Shown: piece after piece, positions 24,001-35,899 of the stretch
Layout of the letters: the number at the start of each line of letters is the position of its first letter
How positions within the stretch are numbered: position 1 is the first letter of the stretch
NCBI GenBank assembly: GCA_026413225.1
Contig: CM048553.1
Location: 19,096,501 to 19,160,500 of the forward strand
Origin: Otis tarda
Taxonomy: Eukaryota > Chordata > Aves > Otidiformes > Otididae
Direction: 5' to 3'
Length of the DNA stretch: 64,000 nt
Made by a program: the position numbers and the translations under genes
The notes under the pieces: model-generated
Seen by the model: only the letters and a program-made list of their open reading frames with translations
Database searches by the model: none
What the model was told of the DNA's origin: nothing

Positions 24001-24110
24001 CCAAAGCCTCCCCCCCGCCAGGTGAGGGGCTTTCCCGCAGGCCAGCCCCTAGCCGGCCCGCTTCCCGCCGCCCAGCCTTGGGGAAGGGAACATTTCCAAC
24101 ACGATTACAG

Positions 24111-27100
24111 GCCCCAGTCTCTGCTGGAATCCGAATCCGTAGCCTTTTAAATCTCTGTCATGGGACAAAAGCCTTTCCACAGAATATTTTTTTTCTAAGC
24201 TTGTAACCACCGAGCCCACAAACATTCCTGATAAATGCTCCTCTGTCCTTTTTAGCCTCTAGTTTAAAAGTAATTCATTATATAAGTGCTTTGAGGTTCT
24301 GTTTTCTGTTGGATTCTTTCAGGCTGCTCAGAGAATGAATTAGGGGAAAATCAAGATACAGGAATTCAACTTTAGTGAAGCCAATAAAAATGAAGGGTAG
24401 CAATATGTAAGCAGGGACTTTGGCTAAGTGGGATTTTGAAGCCTCAGTAGCAAAGCAGATAGAAACATACAACTAATTCTCTTTTGGCAGATCAGAGGCA
24501 GGAAGCCTGCATGAGAATCAATAGATCCACCGGGCTGCGAGGCAAAAAAATAATGTGGCTGAGAAGGATGAGATCAAATCCCACAGATTCCACCAGATGC
24601 CATATGTGTTGATTTAGTGGTGAACATCGGACCGAATTAGTGTATCAAAATCATAACGCAGAGCCAGAGATGGTGAAACAAACTGAGGGCTGAGTTACAG
24701 TATCAAGACCAGAAAGTTTATCCATGGACAACTTCTGAATTAGGTTAAGAACAAAGCATAACTGCGATATTGATAAAAATATGCAATTTCTCATTTAAAT
24801 CAACCTCATACTGCAACACCAGATAACAGTTAGTAGTCTGGATGTCTTTTTAAACAGACCTAGCATCATCTGGTCTTCCAAGCTTTCTTCAACTCTGGCT
24901 TCAGTATAACATCAGCTAAATTGCTTGCAATGACCTGTCAACCACCCAGTCCAGACAGGCTAGGAAAATTCCCCTATGTTTCCTTTTACATCTCTATCTG
25001 GCAGAAATGTCATCCTGTTTACTTAGATTACTGAATGCAGAAATGTTTTGTGTATATGTAAATTCAACACAGAAGCTCAAGGAGAATCACTCTCTTCCTG
25101 CCCCAATCCTCCCCCTTCCAGACAGAAAAACCACTTGAGTAAATAACAATTAACAATTGATAAATGAACAAAACTATTGTTCATTAGATCATTAGATATA
25201 CATATTCTCTAGCACTTAAGAAATACTTATTTTCCTTTTTAACAATTATTTCTATATGGTCTTGGAACCTGGCAAAGGTCCCAGAAATCTGGCACAGAAA
25301 ACACAGAAAAGATGAAAATACAATCTAAACATTAGCACTGCTATTTAAGGTCTGCAGTGCAGTGCTCCCAACAGAACACTCCTATGGTTGCCCTGCAATG
25401 TAAAGAAAACAAAGTGATACACCTTGTACTTAGAGTAGTGTTTTTACTGGCCTTGGGTTACTCCTGCTCATTCTGACTGTGGACTATTTTAGGAGGAGAA
25501 GTGATGACCATCCATCCCACTTATCTGACATTGCCTTTTGTGATACGGAGGAATGTGCCTTTAACACTGAGGTTTTCCAGAGTCTGGACAAGTGTCACGA
25601 GCCTCCTGCAACTTATATTCACAGCCAGCTGGAAGAAGAGGGCTCTTACAGGAATAGTGATCACTGAACACCAACAACTTCAAAAAATATAAAATAACTC
25701 GGAAACCCCTGATGGGAAATGAAAGCCAGTGCAGTTGCCTGGAGTAGCAACATGAAAGCTGTACCAAGACATTACCTGTACACAGGGCTCAGAAACCGAG
25801 AGTTAGGAAACTAAGGACATTTTAAAAGACCTTATCCTGAAATAATGCAATGGAAAGCACAAAATATACTTGCCGACAAAAAGGAAGGTGCTTTTGCAGC
25901 CTTGTACAAAAGCAGGGTTAGCTCTGGAGATCAGTACAGTTCGTACCAAGAGCTGTAATAAGATCAAAATCAATGCACTCTAGCTCCTTAGGAGGCTTTA
26001 CTTCCATCCACAGTGGGGAAAAAAACCCTAGAAATTCAGTGTAAGAGTAAAAAAAAAAAGGGTCATTAAAATTGAAATACCTACTTTTAGCCAGCACCAT
26101 TACAAGACAGAGAGTTGATCTCTTGACTCCCCCACTGACATATCCAAGAGAGCAGCCAGGTGCCCCTTGGGACGGCGCCTGGTCTGAAACTGTGGCCACA
26201 GCAAGATGCCCCCACTGCTAAGACTGACAGTAAACAGTATTGCTGATGCTGCTATGGGGCCTGAGCAACATGGACCTCCACAATGCAGAGATCATCTACG
26301 AGTGACTGCTTATTTGGTTGTGACTTGAAAACTGGGTGTCATGTTAGGAGAACTTCTGCAGCCGCAGAACAGGATTAAAGAGCATTGGCAAAAGGTGAGA
26401 CTAAACATGCACGCTTCAGTATCATCAAAATCAAACAAAACAAAAGAGCCTGCCAAGTCTCAGAGGAAACATTACCACCTCTGCTGCTGCTCAGGACAGG
26501 GGACAGCTGGGATAGGAAGGTCTCAAAGCATGTCCTCATTTTAAGGGAAGAGTCCTTGCTCCCAAACTGGATTTAATTAATATATGTAACAATGCCACTC
26601 CTTAAGATGCTACTTAAGTCTGTTTAAAAGAATTAGTGAAACTCCTTCAGCAGCTGAGAAACAGAACCATTATACTGTTTGGCTCAAACAAAGAGCTCCC
26701 CAGCATAGTCACTGGGATGAATCACTAACAACAAGTTAAATAAACTTGATTAACCAGTTCACAGCACGCAATCAGCATTTGTTTATCTGTAGGATCAACA
26801 ATAACAGTGGTTCCTTTTAATTACTGTGCTCAGATCTGGACCCATCAATATCAAAACAATGCAGGGAGAATAATTGCTAACAGGTTATGCTGTTTTAATT
26901 GCTTTTAAAATTAATGTCCCAGAGCGACTAAACACTTCTGGGTTTAGCATGTGCATAAAAGGAACAATTAACAAATACTGGCTGCACTCAATTACTCAAA
27001 CTTATAATATACAACAACTCCTCCATGGCTCTAGCAATTATCCACAACTAAAAAACTGGGAAGTTAATTACTAATAGTTAAATCAGAAGAAGCATCCCAT

Positions 27101-27821
27101 AATTAAAGACCTGCCTCAATGTGCACATGAAATCATGTAACCACTGAGAAAAACGTCATGAATGCTCTCCACAGGAACCAGCCTGACATTGTGTAGCCTA
27201 CTACAGTCCAGAAACAAAACAAATACTAGACCTGGAGTGGAGAGGCAGAAGTCTGGGAGGAATTAGGAGCACTCAAGCAGGTCACACTGCTGCACCTCTC
27301 AAAGCCATTACGAAGCCAGAGATCTCTTGAGCCTACCCTGGAGGAGGGGAGCATCAAGAGGATGCTCCAGAGGGTCAGGAAACCTCCCCTCCATGCCACA
27401 GAGTTGCAGGTGGCCATTTGCTACCAACCGGTCAGATTTGAAATGGAGAAATTAACTTTAGCTATGGAAAAACAGCACCAAGGATGGTGAAACTCTGATT
27501 TCCACCTTGGCCAGCAGAGAGCAGCTTCAGTGCTGCAATTCACCTGAGCACATCTCCATGGCGGTTTGTGCTCAGTGAGTTCACTGGAGTCCTCGGTGTG
27601 GGCTCTCAGTGCTTCAAACTGAAACAGACTCACTCCTAAAAGAAAAGGACTATGTTCAGAGAGTACATTATGAAAGATGATGCAATGCTAGCCCCTAGCT
27701 TGTACAAGCAAAATGAAAAAAATCTCTGAGGTCTATCGATACAAATCCACGCAAGTAGATCTAGGGGAGGAAAAAGGTTTACACTATTTTAAAATTAATT
27801 GTCTACTGATCTGGTATTGTA
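24111..27821. other. Upstream DNA, no gene recognised
   Basis: AT-rich single-copy-looking DNA upstream of the KIAA1217 promoter. No exon with convincing codon pattern and splice sites, no RNA gene and no clear transposon was seen. A homeodomain-site-rich block at 26741-27080 is treated as a finding. Confidence 0.6.
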
Positions 27822-28075
27822 CAATGAGAAATCACAGATTTTTAAGATGGGGGAGGGAGCTTTATGATCATTTAGTCTCGTTTGCTTAGTAAGGGATTTC
27901 AGTGAACTGGGTCCTATTTCTAATGCAAGGATAGTGGTTAAACTATTCAGGAGTTAAATTAAAGGAAAACATCTGAATTTGATTTTAAAATTTATGATGA
28001 CAAACAATCTAATGCAACCTCTGGGATTATTTATCATTAAATTACCTTTGCTGTTAAAAAAATCTGTGGAGAATT
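27822..28075 (-). mobile_element. Ancient CR1/L3-clade LINE tail, antisense
   Basis: On the plus strand it reads like the reverse of an old CR1/L3 3' end known from reptile genomes: 'cacagatttttaag', 'ggagctttatgatcatttagtct', and after about 170 bp 'atcattaaattacctttgctgttaaaaaaat', matching the typical ccagaagggaccattatgatcatctagtct ... ggttaattaccctcactgttaaaaa arrangement at the expected spacing. It is heavily substituted. Identification is by eye and the exact family is not certain. Confidence 0.55.
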
Positions 28076-28175
28076 TCTGTACTTATACTCTGTACATTTC
28101 AGTTCTGTTAAGAACTCTCATACTTGTGAGGAAAAATTAGCCAAAGGAGTGAAATGGTAACACTCTAGCTGAAGC

Positions 28176-28193
28176 AAAAAAAAAAAAAAAAAA
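28176..28193 (+). repeat. A-tract (18 A)
   Basis: Longest pure homopolymer in the window, followed by GAAAATTG. No retroposon body is recognised before it. Confidence 0.85.
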
Positions 28194-28650
28194 GAAAATT
28201 GAATATCAGCTTCTCTGCCCATCTCCACAACAGAATTTCATTGTGTCTTATTAGACCTACAGGTCTCAGCTCTTCAGAGAAGCTCAGAGACTGACAGTGG
28301 TGCCAAGAGCCACAACCAGCCTTAATCACTTGAACAGCTACAAAGAAGAGTCACTAAAAGGTTGAAGATGAGATATTCAGGCAGAAGGTACATTCATCTT
28401 TCAAATTCCATTTCAGATGGAGCTCTGGGGAGCAGCTATAATCACCTGCCACTTGGTATCACCGAGCTCTCAGGTACGAAGAAGGATGCAGTGTCCCAGC
28501 CCACCTCCCACCAATAAGCACTGTGCTGTTAAGTGCCTTATGCATCCCCAAGTAACAGAGCATCCTTCATTCGCTCCAAAAGACATTTTGCTCAAGCTCA
28601 CAACTCTCACACCTGGACACCTACATCATGTTAAATAGGTTAGGTTTTCT

Positions 28651-28690
28651 GTTTTCCAAGTTCTGTTCTTGTTTTCCAAGTTCTATTCTC
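28651..28690 (+). repeat. 20-bp tandem duplication, 2 copies
   Basis: Two adjacent 20-mers starting GTTTTCCAAGTTCT differ at only two positions (15 and 20). It looks like a recent slippage duplication in pyrimidine-rich DNA. Confidence 0.9.
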
Positions 28691-30660
28691 CTCCTCTGAT
28701 TTTTTAAATACAGGAAAATGTCTGAAAGCAGCAAACACTTGCTTTGTGCATGCCCTGAATCAAACTGAGAAAAAGGACTGTGGTCATCACAGAGAAGTAC
28801 TAACATTCAAGTGAGGAGGGGAAAAAAAAGGTGATTCTTCTCTTTCATCCATAACTTTATCTTGCTCTCTACTTTGGGACAATCCCAACAAAGCTAACTC
28901 TAGACACACTTTAACATGACTTCCCTTCCCACTGCCCAGGGTAACATGGTACAGAGCTAAATGAGCGTAATTACAGTATGCATGTTTCTGACTCGTGTTA
29001 TGCAACATCTTATTTCAGACTTTTTACCCCCGCCACTGCTATCATCACACCCTACCAAGCTAACATTAATAGTAGTACATTGCCACCAGCACAGCCCACT
29101 TTGAACTGAAGACCCTGGCACACGACAGCTCCTCCTCGCGCCTGCCAGCCTGCCCAGCCCTTCACACATCACATTTCCCAGACAGGATCACCTATGGTAA
29201 GAGATGAGATCAGCCTGCAAACACAGAAATAGAAAATACGAACATCTGGTTTTGTAAGGTACCAAATAAATAACTCTGTGCAAGCAAAATGTGCCTTACA
29301 TCGCGAAAATTTCAATCACTAGAGTTTAATCAAATAAAAAGCAATATGTGGGTGGGAAGGAACAGTGTAGGGAATTGTTTCTGAGGGAGGTGGAAGAAAG
29401 GGAGGGGAGAAGGTCACTTTTAAGTCCATCTGCTCTACATTCAAATTCTATTTCTCCCCAGTGTAAAGCATTTTGGTTTTGATAAGTTTTCTTTTGGATG
29501 AATTCACTCAAACAGAGCTCTGGTGAGACTGTGGATGCAAACTGATCCAACCTTTCAGCAGTGCCAGAAGACTAGACTTAGCACCTGGAACACTGACTAT
29601 TGCTGCTTTCACGCATGTCTACAGGATCTGGTTGTAAAGGTATGAGGCGGCATCCTTTAGTGATCAAAGGTATTGAGAGTTGCTCTCCACAAAGTACAAT
29701 TGTCATTTAAAAGAATCACGAGAGACCCTTTATTTCAGCTCTTATCAAATACACATAGAGTTTGTAAGACTGTCAGGTGACTGCTTGAATTAATAGGAAA
29801 TACAAAGTGTACTTTGATGGAGCCTGGATCCAGAAAGACTATAATTCACGTTCAAGTTACATTGTGATTACTATAACTACTTACTTACACTTATAATAAC
29901 TATTCTACCACAAACGAATGGTTTAAATAAAATAATTAGCAAATAATTATTAGAAATTAACACAACAGTACCAGTATTGCCAACCCACAGCATTCACACA
30001 ATTCACGATGATGATCTTGAAAAGTCATTTTTTTGGGAACACTATTCATTTTGTTCATCTCTGGGCTGTACCAAATCATATATTTGTCTTTTCTCCACAA
30101 TGTCCCTGTCAAGAACTAGATTTTTTTCAGAGACTCAGACTAAAATCATGGGAGAGGTCAGCGCCACTGTGACTTAATGATTTGGGCATTATTAATTGTT
30201 CTCACTACAGTTTCTCCCTGTCTCCTGCCACAAAGGCAGTACTACACAGCAAATGACAATCTGAACGTCTCAAAAGAGATAAAGACAAGCAGAATTGATT
30301 CTTACAGCTTTGTTTCTGTGCGGCTCTGATTTATAACCCAGTGTGCATGGTCACAGGTTGCAGTTTGTAAAGCTGTTGTTTCTGCTCCTTGTAGAGCACC
30401 AGCTCCTGAAGGCAGATGTAAGAGCAGCGGGCTAGTGTAGAAGTTCCAACCTGTAAATGTTATCAACGACCTCTCCAATAGTATGTACATCCCCTTCCTT
30501 CAAAGTGCCTCTCTGACCTTCCCAGACCATGCTGATGCTGTAATTAAGACAGCTGATTAGTAAGAGAGCAGTCAGAGCTGACAGCTGTGGCACTCCTGTT
30601 CTTTCTCAGGCCTGCCCAATCTGTTCTGCTGGGACACATGCTTACTAATTCACTCTTCGG

Positions 30661-30960
30661 TATTTAGGATTTCATAGCTTTAGGGAAACAGGGACCATTT
30701 TATTATCTTGTCTGACCTCCCATCTATCACAAGCCATTAGATTTTATGTGAGGTCCTCACACGAAGGCCAAACACTTAAATGAGATGAAGAAGACATTAC
30801 TGATCTCAGGAGCCCAATGCTGCATCTGCACTAGCGTTTGTTTCAAACCCCACCACACGTGATGAGATCTACCCAGATGATCAGCATAAGAAACTGAAGG
30901 ACATCGAGCTCCCAACTGACTTAACCCTGAGGAAAGTTCTTTCCTCTACATTTCATTTCC
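30661..30960 (-). mobile_element. Ancient CR1/L3-clade LINE tail, antisense
   Basis: The plus strand begins 'ggatttcatagctttagggaaacagggaccatt' and continues 'ttatcttgtctgacctccc' and 'atcacaagccattagattttatg'. This is the recognisable reverse of a reptile/bird CR1/L3 3' end (agggaccatt..tgatcatctagtctgacctcc..ataacacaggccatagaattt). The first 100 bp are the most convincing; the far limit near 30960 is uncertain. Confidence 0.55.
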
Positions 30961-31424
30961 CAGATCAGACATCCACCTTAAAAAAAACCCAAACTATCCT
31001 AACCTCAAAGCTGTGGTGCGTACATCCAGTCAGTCTCCAGTACAGTCAGTCTCTTATTCTGGGAAAAAAAAACCTGAAGGAAAAAAAGAAAAGCACCTCG
31101 AAACATACCTATCCTGATGTATGTGGAAGGGGGCAAATCCTCCTGAACGCTGCCCATTACCGGCTGAAAGGCTGAAGTGCGACAGTTGATTATAATCACT
31201 GTCTGTAATACAGAGCTGCCAGTGCCACATGATGTGATTTGAGGGTGTTTCAGGAAGGTGGCTGATGGAGCTGATGGCTCAGGCACACCATGTCCAGCAG
31301 CAGCAGCACCACCACAACCCTCCACCCTACAACAACCACCCCATAAAGATGGGCTTTCTCGCTGCACCTGAGCCAACATGGCTTGGCAAATATGCACATT
31401 CTCATTTCACAGACTATGTTATAT

Positions 31425-31560
31425 TTAATTGACTGATGTTTAATTACCCTCAGTGCTAAAAAATCACTTCCTATTTCTTCAGGGTAAAGTTGAGTTAACT
31501 TCAGTTTGCAGCCATCAGACTTACTCCCCATTTGTCAGCCAGACCCACCAGTGCTGCAGG
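31425..31560 (-). mobile_element. Ancient CR1/L3-clade LINE fragment, antisense
   Basis: The plus strand has 'gtttaattaccctcagtgctaaaaaatca', 'cctatttct', 'agttaacttcagtttgcagccatcagac'. This parallels the internal 3' block ggttaattaccctcactgttaaaaa..ccttatttctagtttgaatttgtctagcttcaacttccagccattgga of the same old family. It has the same orientation as the 30661 fragment but lies too far away to be continuous unless something was inserted between them. Confidence 0.5.
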
Positions 31561-34500
31561 CCCCGTGCTCAGTGAGAAAGCCCCCTCACAGCCTCCTCCT
31601 CAATCACTTACAGCAGCTGAGCTCCTGAGGACTCGCACTGTACCTCAGTCTCAGTTTTCATCTTAGAAAAACAAGTCTTGCCTCTCTTCCCTTTCTAGTA
31701 TTCCCATCTTCTCCCTGCAGTACAGCCAGCAGGGATATCAGAGCCCGTTCTTCTGAACTTAACATACACACAGGGGTATGTGGCCTAAGTTTACCTCTGA
31801 AAACACCGGTTCTGGATTCTGCAAGACAGCACAGAGCCCTCAGGGAAAGGGGTGTGAGGCTGGAGCACTCTCCCCAGCCAGGACAGGGAGCCCGTGGCCA
31901 CAGCCACCTCCTCCCAAAAACGGAGAACATGCTTTGGGTTTGGCAAGGGCAAAACATCCAAGCACCGAGTGAGCTGCACTGACATGACTGGTGTCATATC
32001 CTATTTCTTCTACAAGCGGAAGTCTGCTCCTTCTGTGCAACACTTTTGCAGAAGATAAAAAGGGAGAAAAAGTAACAATGACCCATCTCATCAGGCTCCA
32101 AGAAGTGCACAGAACTGCCTGGGGTGAAGGCAAGAATAAGCAACATCAGCACAGAAAGGTGTCATACAAGGTTTAAGCTGATTCAGAGGGAGAGCCTCTG
32201 TCTTTCTCATGAATAAGTACATAACCCAAGACCATTTAATTCCAACTGGTTTGTATTTCTTACAAAAACTTTTCAAACAATATGATGACTTACAGGTGAG
32301 CTCTCCACTGACAACATAAAATGACATCGTATTAGTTATCTCCCTTTACAAACTGCAAGTCTGCACTGAGATACACAAATATTTCTTATAATATAGCGTA
32401 CGCCTTTGCATGCAGCATAGCTGAGGATGGGGAACAGTCAGTAAACAGTGACGACGACGGGTTTTCTGCACTCCAAAGGAAAAAGTTATTAAATATTAAT
32501 TGGTAACATATTCAGCTTTTACTTCATACTCACATACTCCAAAACTCTGATTTCCAAGACTCATCTGCAAAAGTATAACTTTGTGATTTACTCCCTTTTA
32601 TTTATGATTTTCCATACTATTGCCTCAGTCTTTCATAATTAACATTACAAGGTCCAGTGAAGTGACAAAGTCACACTTTTTCCCTCTTCTGCTTTTTTTC
32701 TCTACAACTGCCATTAAAAGATAGTACTTCAAGACTGCAGCTGGAATGATACCTGAATCCTTTTACAAGTTGGAGAAAATTCTGGGCAAAGTGCTGGAAG
32801 GAAAGAAGTATCAAAATCTCTTTGAGACAAGATGACAATATTACTTACATGCCCCCATTTCAGTTTTATAAGCTCCTATAAATCCTCTCTCACAGCAGAG
32901 AGTAACGCAGGAATGCCCTTGGAAGAGGGCGCTGGGTAAGTGAAGGATGAGTTTGTAACCCATGACTAGTATGCATTCAATGCTTTTAGTCTGCTTTTTT
33001 TCGCAGGAAGTCTTGCAGATCAAGAATACCTGGATCCTGGTAGAGAAGCTCTATCCAGAGCTATCCTCTATCCAGGATTATGGGAATAAGCCTAAGTGCA
33101 GAAGATGGTCTGCGGAACGGAAATTAGGACAGAGGGCTTTACAGGTCTGACATTACTCGAAAAACCTAAATCAAATCTGAAAAGTTTTCTAAAGAAGTGC
33201 CTAAATGCAGCCAGAAAATACAGGCTGAATACCACAATTACGGGGTAAAATGCTAGAGGCAATAATTATCAATCACTTTCTTTTCCCAACCATCAAAGAA
33301 GGTAATTTGTTTGTTTTCTCCATCCTGCAAGGAAAAGACTGGGTGGTCTTCTGACTTTAAGATGCTAAGAAATACTCCTCTGGAGGGCAAGGCCACGCTG
33401 AGCCTGCTGGGCAGCATGAAGTCCTTTTTCAACACTGTCTTACACTGTGCTTGATTTTAGTCACAGACATTAAGACTGTGGCAGTGCTTTGCAAATCATC
33501 ACTAAATACTTTTTCCTCATAGCTCCATGCAAATCTCAGGAGTGTTTCCAAGACATGAATAAAGCCTCGATTGTTGAAAGGTAGCATGTTTTCTGTTTCT
33601 CAGCTGTCTTCATCAGCATGGGACTGCCATGCTGCAGGGATTCTTTATTTGGTTAAAGACTAATTCCCCTTCATCTTGCAGAAGTTGTCACCAGTTGTAA
33701 GAATATAGCAGCTTTATTTGGTACATGATAAGTAACTGTGAATTCTGAGGCTATTAGTTCATTGAGGGAGTGACATCTCAATAAAATATAATCATAAAAA
33801 CTCAGCCCCTTGCAGACAGCTTAAATCATTCACCTTCTATTTAAAAAAACCCAACCATCTAAGACATTGCTACACATTTAGACTTTAAAAAATGAATTAA
33901 AAATTTTTGTATCTCAGCATTAAATAATGAGCATAGATAATACCTAGGCTCAAAGCCATGCCATTTAAAGTCTCAGTTATTTGCATACTAAATAACCTAA
34001 AAGTCATGGAGTGTTCAGTGTTGCAATTCAGCTTCCTTTTACTGCAAAAGGAAGCTAGCAGAAAATGGGGCAGGAACCAGGCTGAAAAGCTTTCTGAAAG
34101 CTGCAGCTGCAGCTGCGGCCAACAGCTGAAATTTAAATCAGACATTATTTTCTCTCCTCATCTTGTGGGCTCTGCCACAGTTTTCAATAAACCACAAATT
34201 CAGCCACAGAGGCACTATCGCTCGTAATTTTCTTTTGCTGATGGAGCTAAAATAAGAACCATAAACACTTCCCCCCGCCTTCAGAAAGCAGTGTATGTCA
34301 CTCCCCGATAGGACTCTTGACACATTGCATGTGGACAATGTGTTAGGCAAGTAGCAAAACTCCAATGTCATCCTGTGAAATTAATTATTTTATGTTGCAG
34401 AGAGAAACCTGAAACACAAGATCATATGGGTTGACGAAAGCAGAAGCAGGAACTGCATTTCCATTTCCCAACCCAGTGAGAGACCAGACACATGATAGCC

Positions 34501-34739
34501 AGCAGATATGTTTCCCTCAGATTTCCACGGGGCATGTAGCAACACCCCTTGGTAAAGAAACAAAGAGAGAAGATCCTCTCATCGATAAAAAAAAAATGAA
34601 GAAAGATAGGGAAGACCCCAGAGGAACAAAAGGCAAATTTCCCAGGGAACGGAGATTACCGATGGCATCACAGAGAATGCACTGGTTCAGGCAGCTCTCA
34701 ACATTAGTGAACTGGAAAAGTGGGTATAAGTGAGGTGGC
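31561..34739. other. Upstream DNA, no gene recognised
   Basis: No coding or RNA gene recognised. It contains a compact hairpin at 33034-33078 and a CAGCTG cluster at 34099-34128. Confidence 0.6.
33034..33078. repeat. 45-nt imperfect inverted repeat (hairpin)
   Basis: Outer arms ATCCTGG/CCAGGAT (33034-33040 with 33072-33078), middle arms TAGAG/CTCTA (33041-33045 with 33066-33070) and inner arms AGCTCT/AGAGCT (33047-33052 with 33057-33062) are co-linear. They give 18 base pairs with a 1-nt bulge, a 1x3 internal loop and the tetraloop ATCC. It is shorter than a usual pre-miRNA. Confidence 0.8.
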
Positions 34740-35700
34740 AGAGCTTGCTGAGAACATTACAATATTCAGTGAAGACAAGGGCTGATGATGAAGAAGAAGA
34801 GACTTCACAAGATTCACTGACTAAGCAGTAAAGTGACAGCTGAAATCCCATGTAGATGAATATGAAGTGATGCACATTGACTTTGAACAGACTATTACCA
34901 CTCAAAAAGAGAGTCTGAGGTTATAACCATGTTATGAAAATTTCAGCTCAGTGCTCATTAGTGATTAAAAAACCAAATAGATGTTAGAAAAAGCTAGCGA
35001 ACAAGACAGATAATATCATTATGCTACTGTACAAATCCACAGCCTACCCACATGTTGAATATTGCATGCAGTTTTAATTCACTACAGGTCAAAAAAGATA
35101 TAGCAGAAATAGAAATGTTGAGAAAAAGGCAGCATGGATGATCAAAGTTATGGAACAGTTTCTGAACAAGGAACAACTAAATTATGTAGGAGTCTCCATT
35201 CTGGAAACAGATGACTCAAACATCTGTTTGAGTTCTATAAACATAAGTGGCAGAGAGAAGCCTGAATAAGGAAAGACTGCTCATTGTCTCTCTCAATGCA
35301 GACTGTAGGACCATCAGATGAAGCAAGTAAGCTAATGATTAAAAAATACATAGATATGAATATTAATTTCACAGAGCACTATGTGCTGGTAAGCTGGGGA
35401 ACTTCTTGCTGTAGGACACTGCAGTTGCTGAGTTGACAAGAGCTTAAAAAAAATTTAAAAAAACAAGTTAATGGAAAAATTTTCCATTGAACATTGTTTA
35501 AAAAAAAAAAAAAAGGACATAATCTGTGGTTTCTTTCAAGTGATTTCTTAATCATATATTTCTGGAAGCTGAGAGGATATTCCAGAAGTATCACTATGTA
35601 CTGTCCTTGATCCTGTATTCTTCCCCAGGAAACCATCACCATTTGAGACAGGTGGTCTCTCTGGTCTGACCTGCTGCAACTGCTCTTACACTTGACAAGG
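34740..35700 (+). mobile_element. Ancient CR1/L3-clade LINE, degraded, sense
   Basis: Three blocks in the correct order support an old LINE. At about 34850-34885 the DNA decodes as DEYEVMHI, where CR1 has EKCKVLHLG. At 35022-35075 one frame reads MLLYKSTAYPHVEYCMQF and then a stop, matching CR1 [17 protein letters not shown]. At about 35115-35165 it reads VEKKAAWMIKVMEQFL, matching [16 protein letters not shown]. At 35638-35695 'gtttgagacaggtggtctctctggtctgacctgctgcaa' resembles the end of an old CR1/L3 3' UTR (ggagacagg..ggtctgacccagtatgg). Stops, frameshifts and deletions are frequent. The limits are approximate. Confidence 0.65.
35214..35233. repeat. 9-bp perfect inverted repeat, 2-nt loop
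   Basis: ACTCAAACA and TGTTTGAGT flank TC, inside the fossil LINE at 34740-35700. Confidence 0.85.
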
Positions 35701-35899
35701 TACAGGAAGCCCTAATGCTGACAGTAACGCTTTCTCATATGTACTAAACATAAAGAAATAAAAGCATTTACATTACAATAGAAAAATAATAACCCCAGAC
35801 CTAATCAAAACACTGCTGCGAAGTGAGAATTGTATGGAAATCTCGTCCTGGAGCGAGGGTATGGGAGAGAATGAATGGCATACAATACGTTCAGTCACA

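Larger units (their letters stand above)
22995..24110 (-). promoter_or_regulatory. KIAA1217: CpG-island promoter of KIAA1217
   Basis: Base composition switches sharply from AT-rich intron to GC-rich, CpG-dense DNA at about 23.0 kb and back again at about 24.1 kb. The densest part, with long C/G runs and GCCCGG, CGCCCC and CCGCC elements, is at 23840-24085, immediately upstream of the KIAA1217 ATG in gene orientation. No TATA box is apparent, which fits a dispersed CpG-island start. GC-box cores (GGGCGG or its complement) occur, for example near 23526 and in the 24050-24075 C/G-rich stretch. The transcription start cannot be fixed from sequence; it is inferred to be between 23850 and 24100. 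Confidence 0.82.
28076..30660. other. Upstream DNA, no gene recognised
   Basis: AT-rich DNA with an 18-A tract at 28176-28193 and a 20-bp tandem duplication at 28651-28690. Nothing else can be supported. Confidence 0.6.

Noticed and set aside
23764-24004. Minus-strand open frames that would be upstream ORFs overlapping the KIAA1217 start
   Set aside because: They start at GTG (23979) and TTG (24004). No ATG exists between 23838 and about 24088 on this strand, so a classical uORF is not supported.
23747-24025. Plus-strand Pro/Ser-rich open frame across the CpG island, ending near a CCAG|GTGAGG donor-like site at 24021
   Set aside because: It begins at TTG, overlaps KIAA1217 exon 1 in antisense and has the composition of GC-rich DNA. 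A divergent transcript is possible but not shown.
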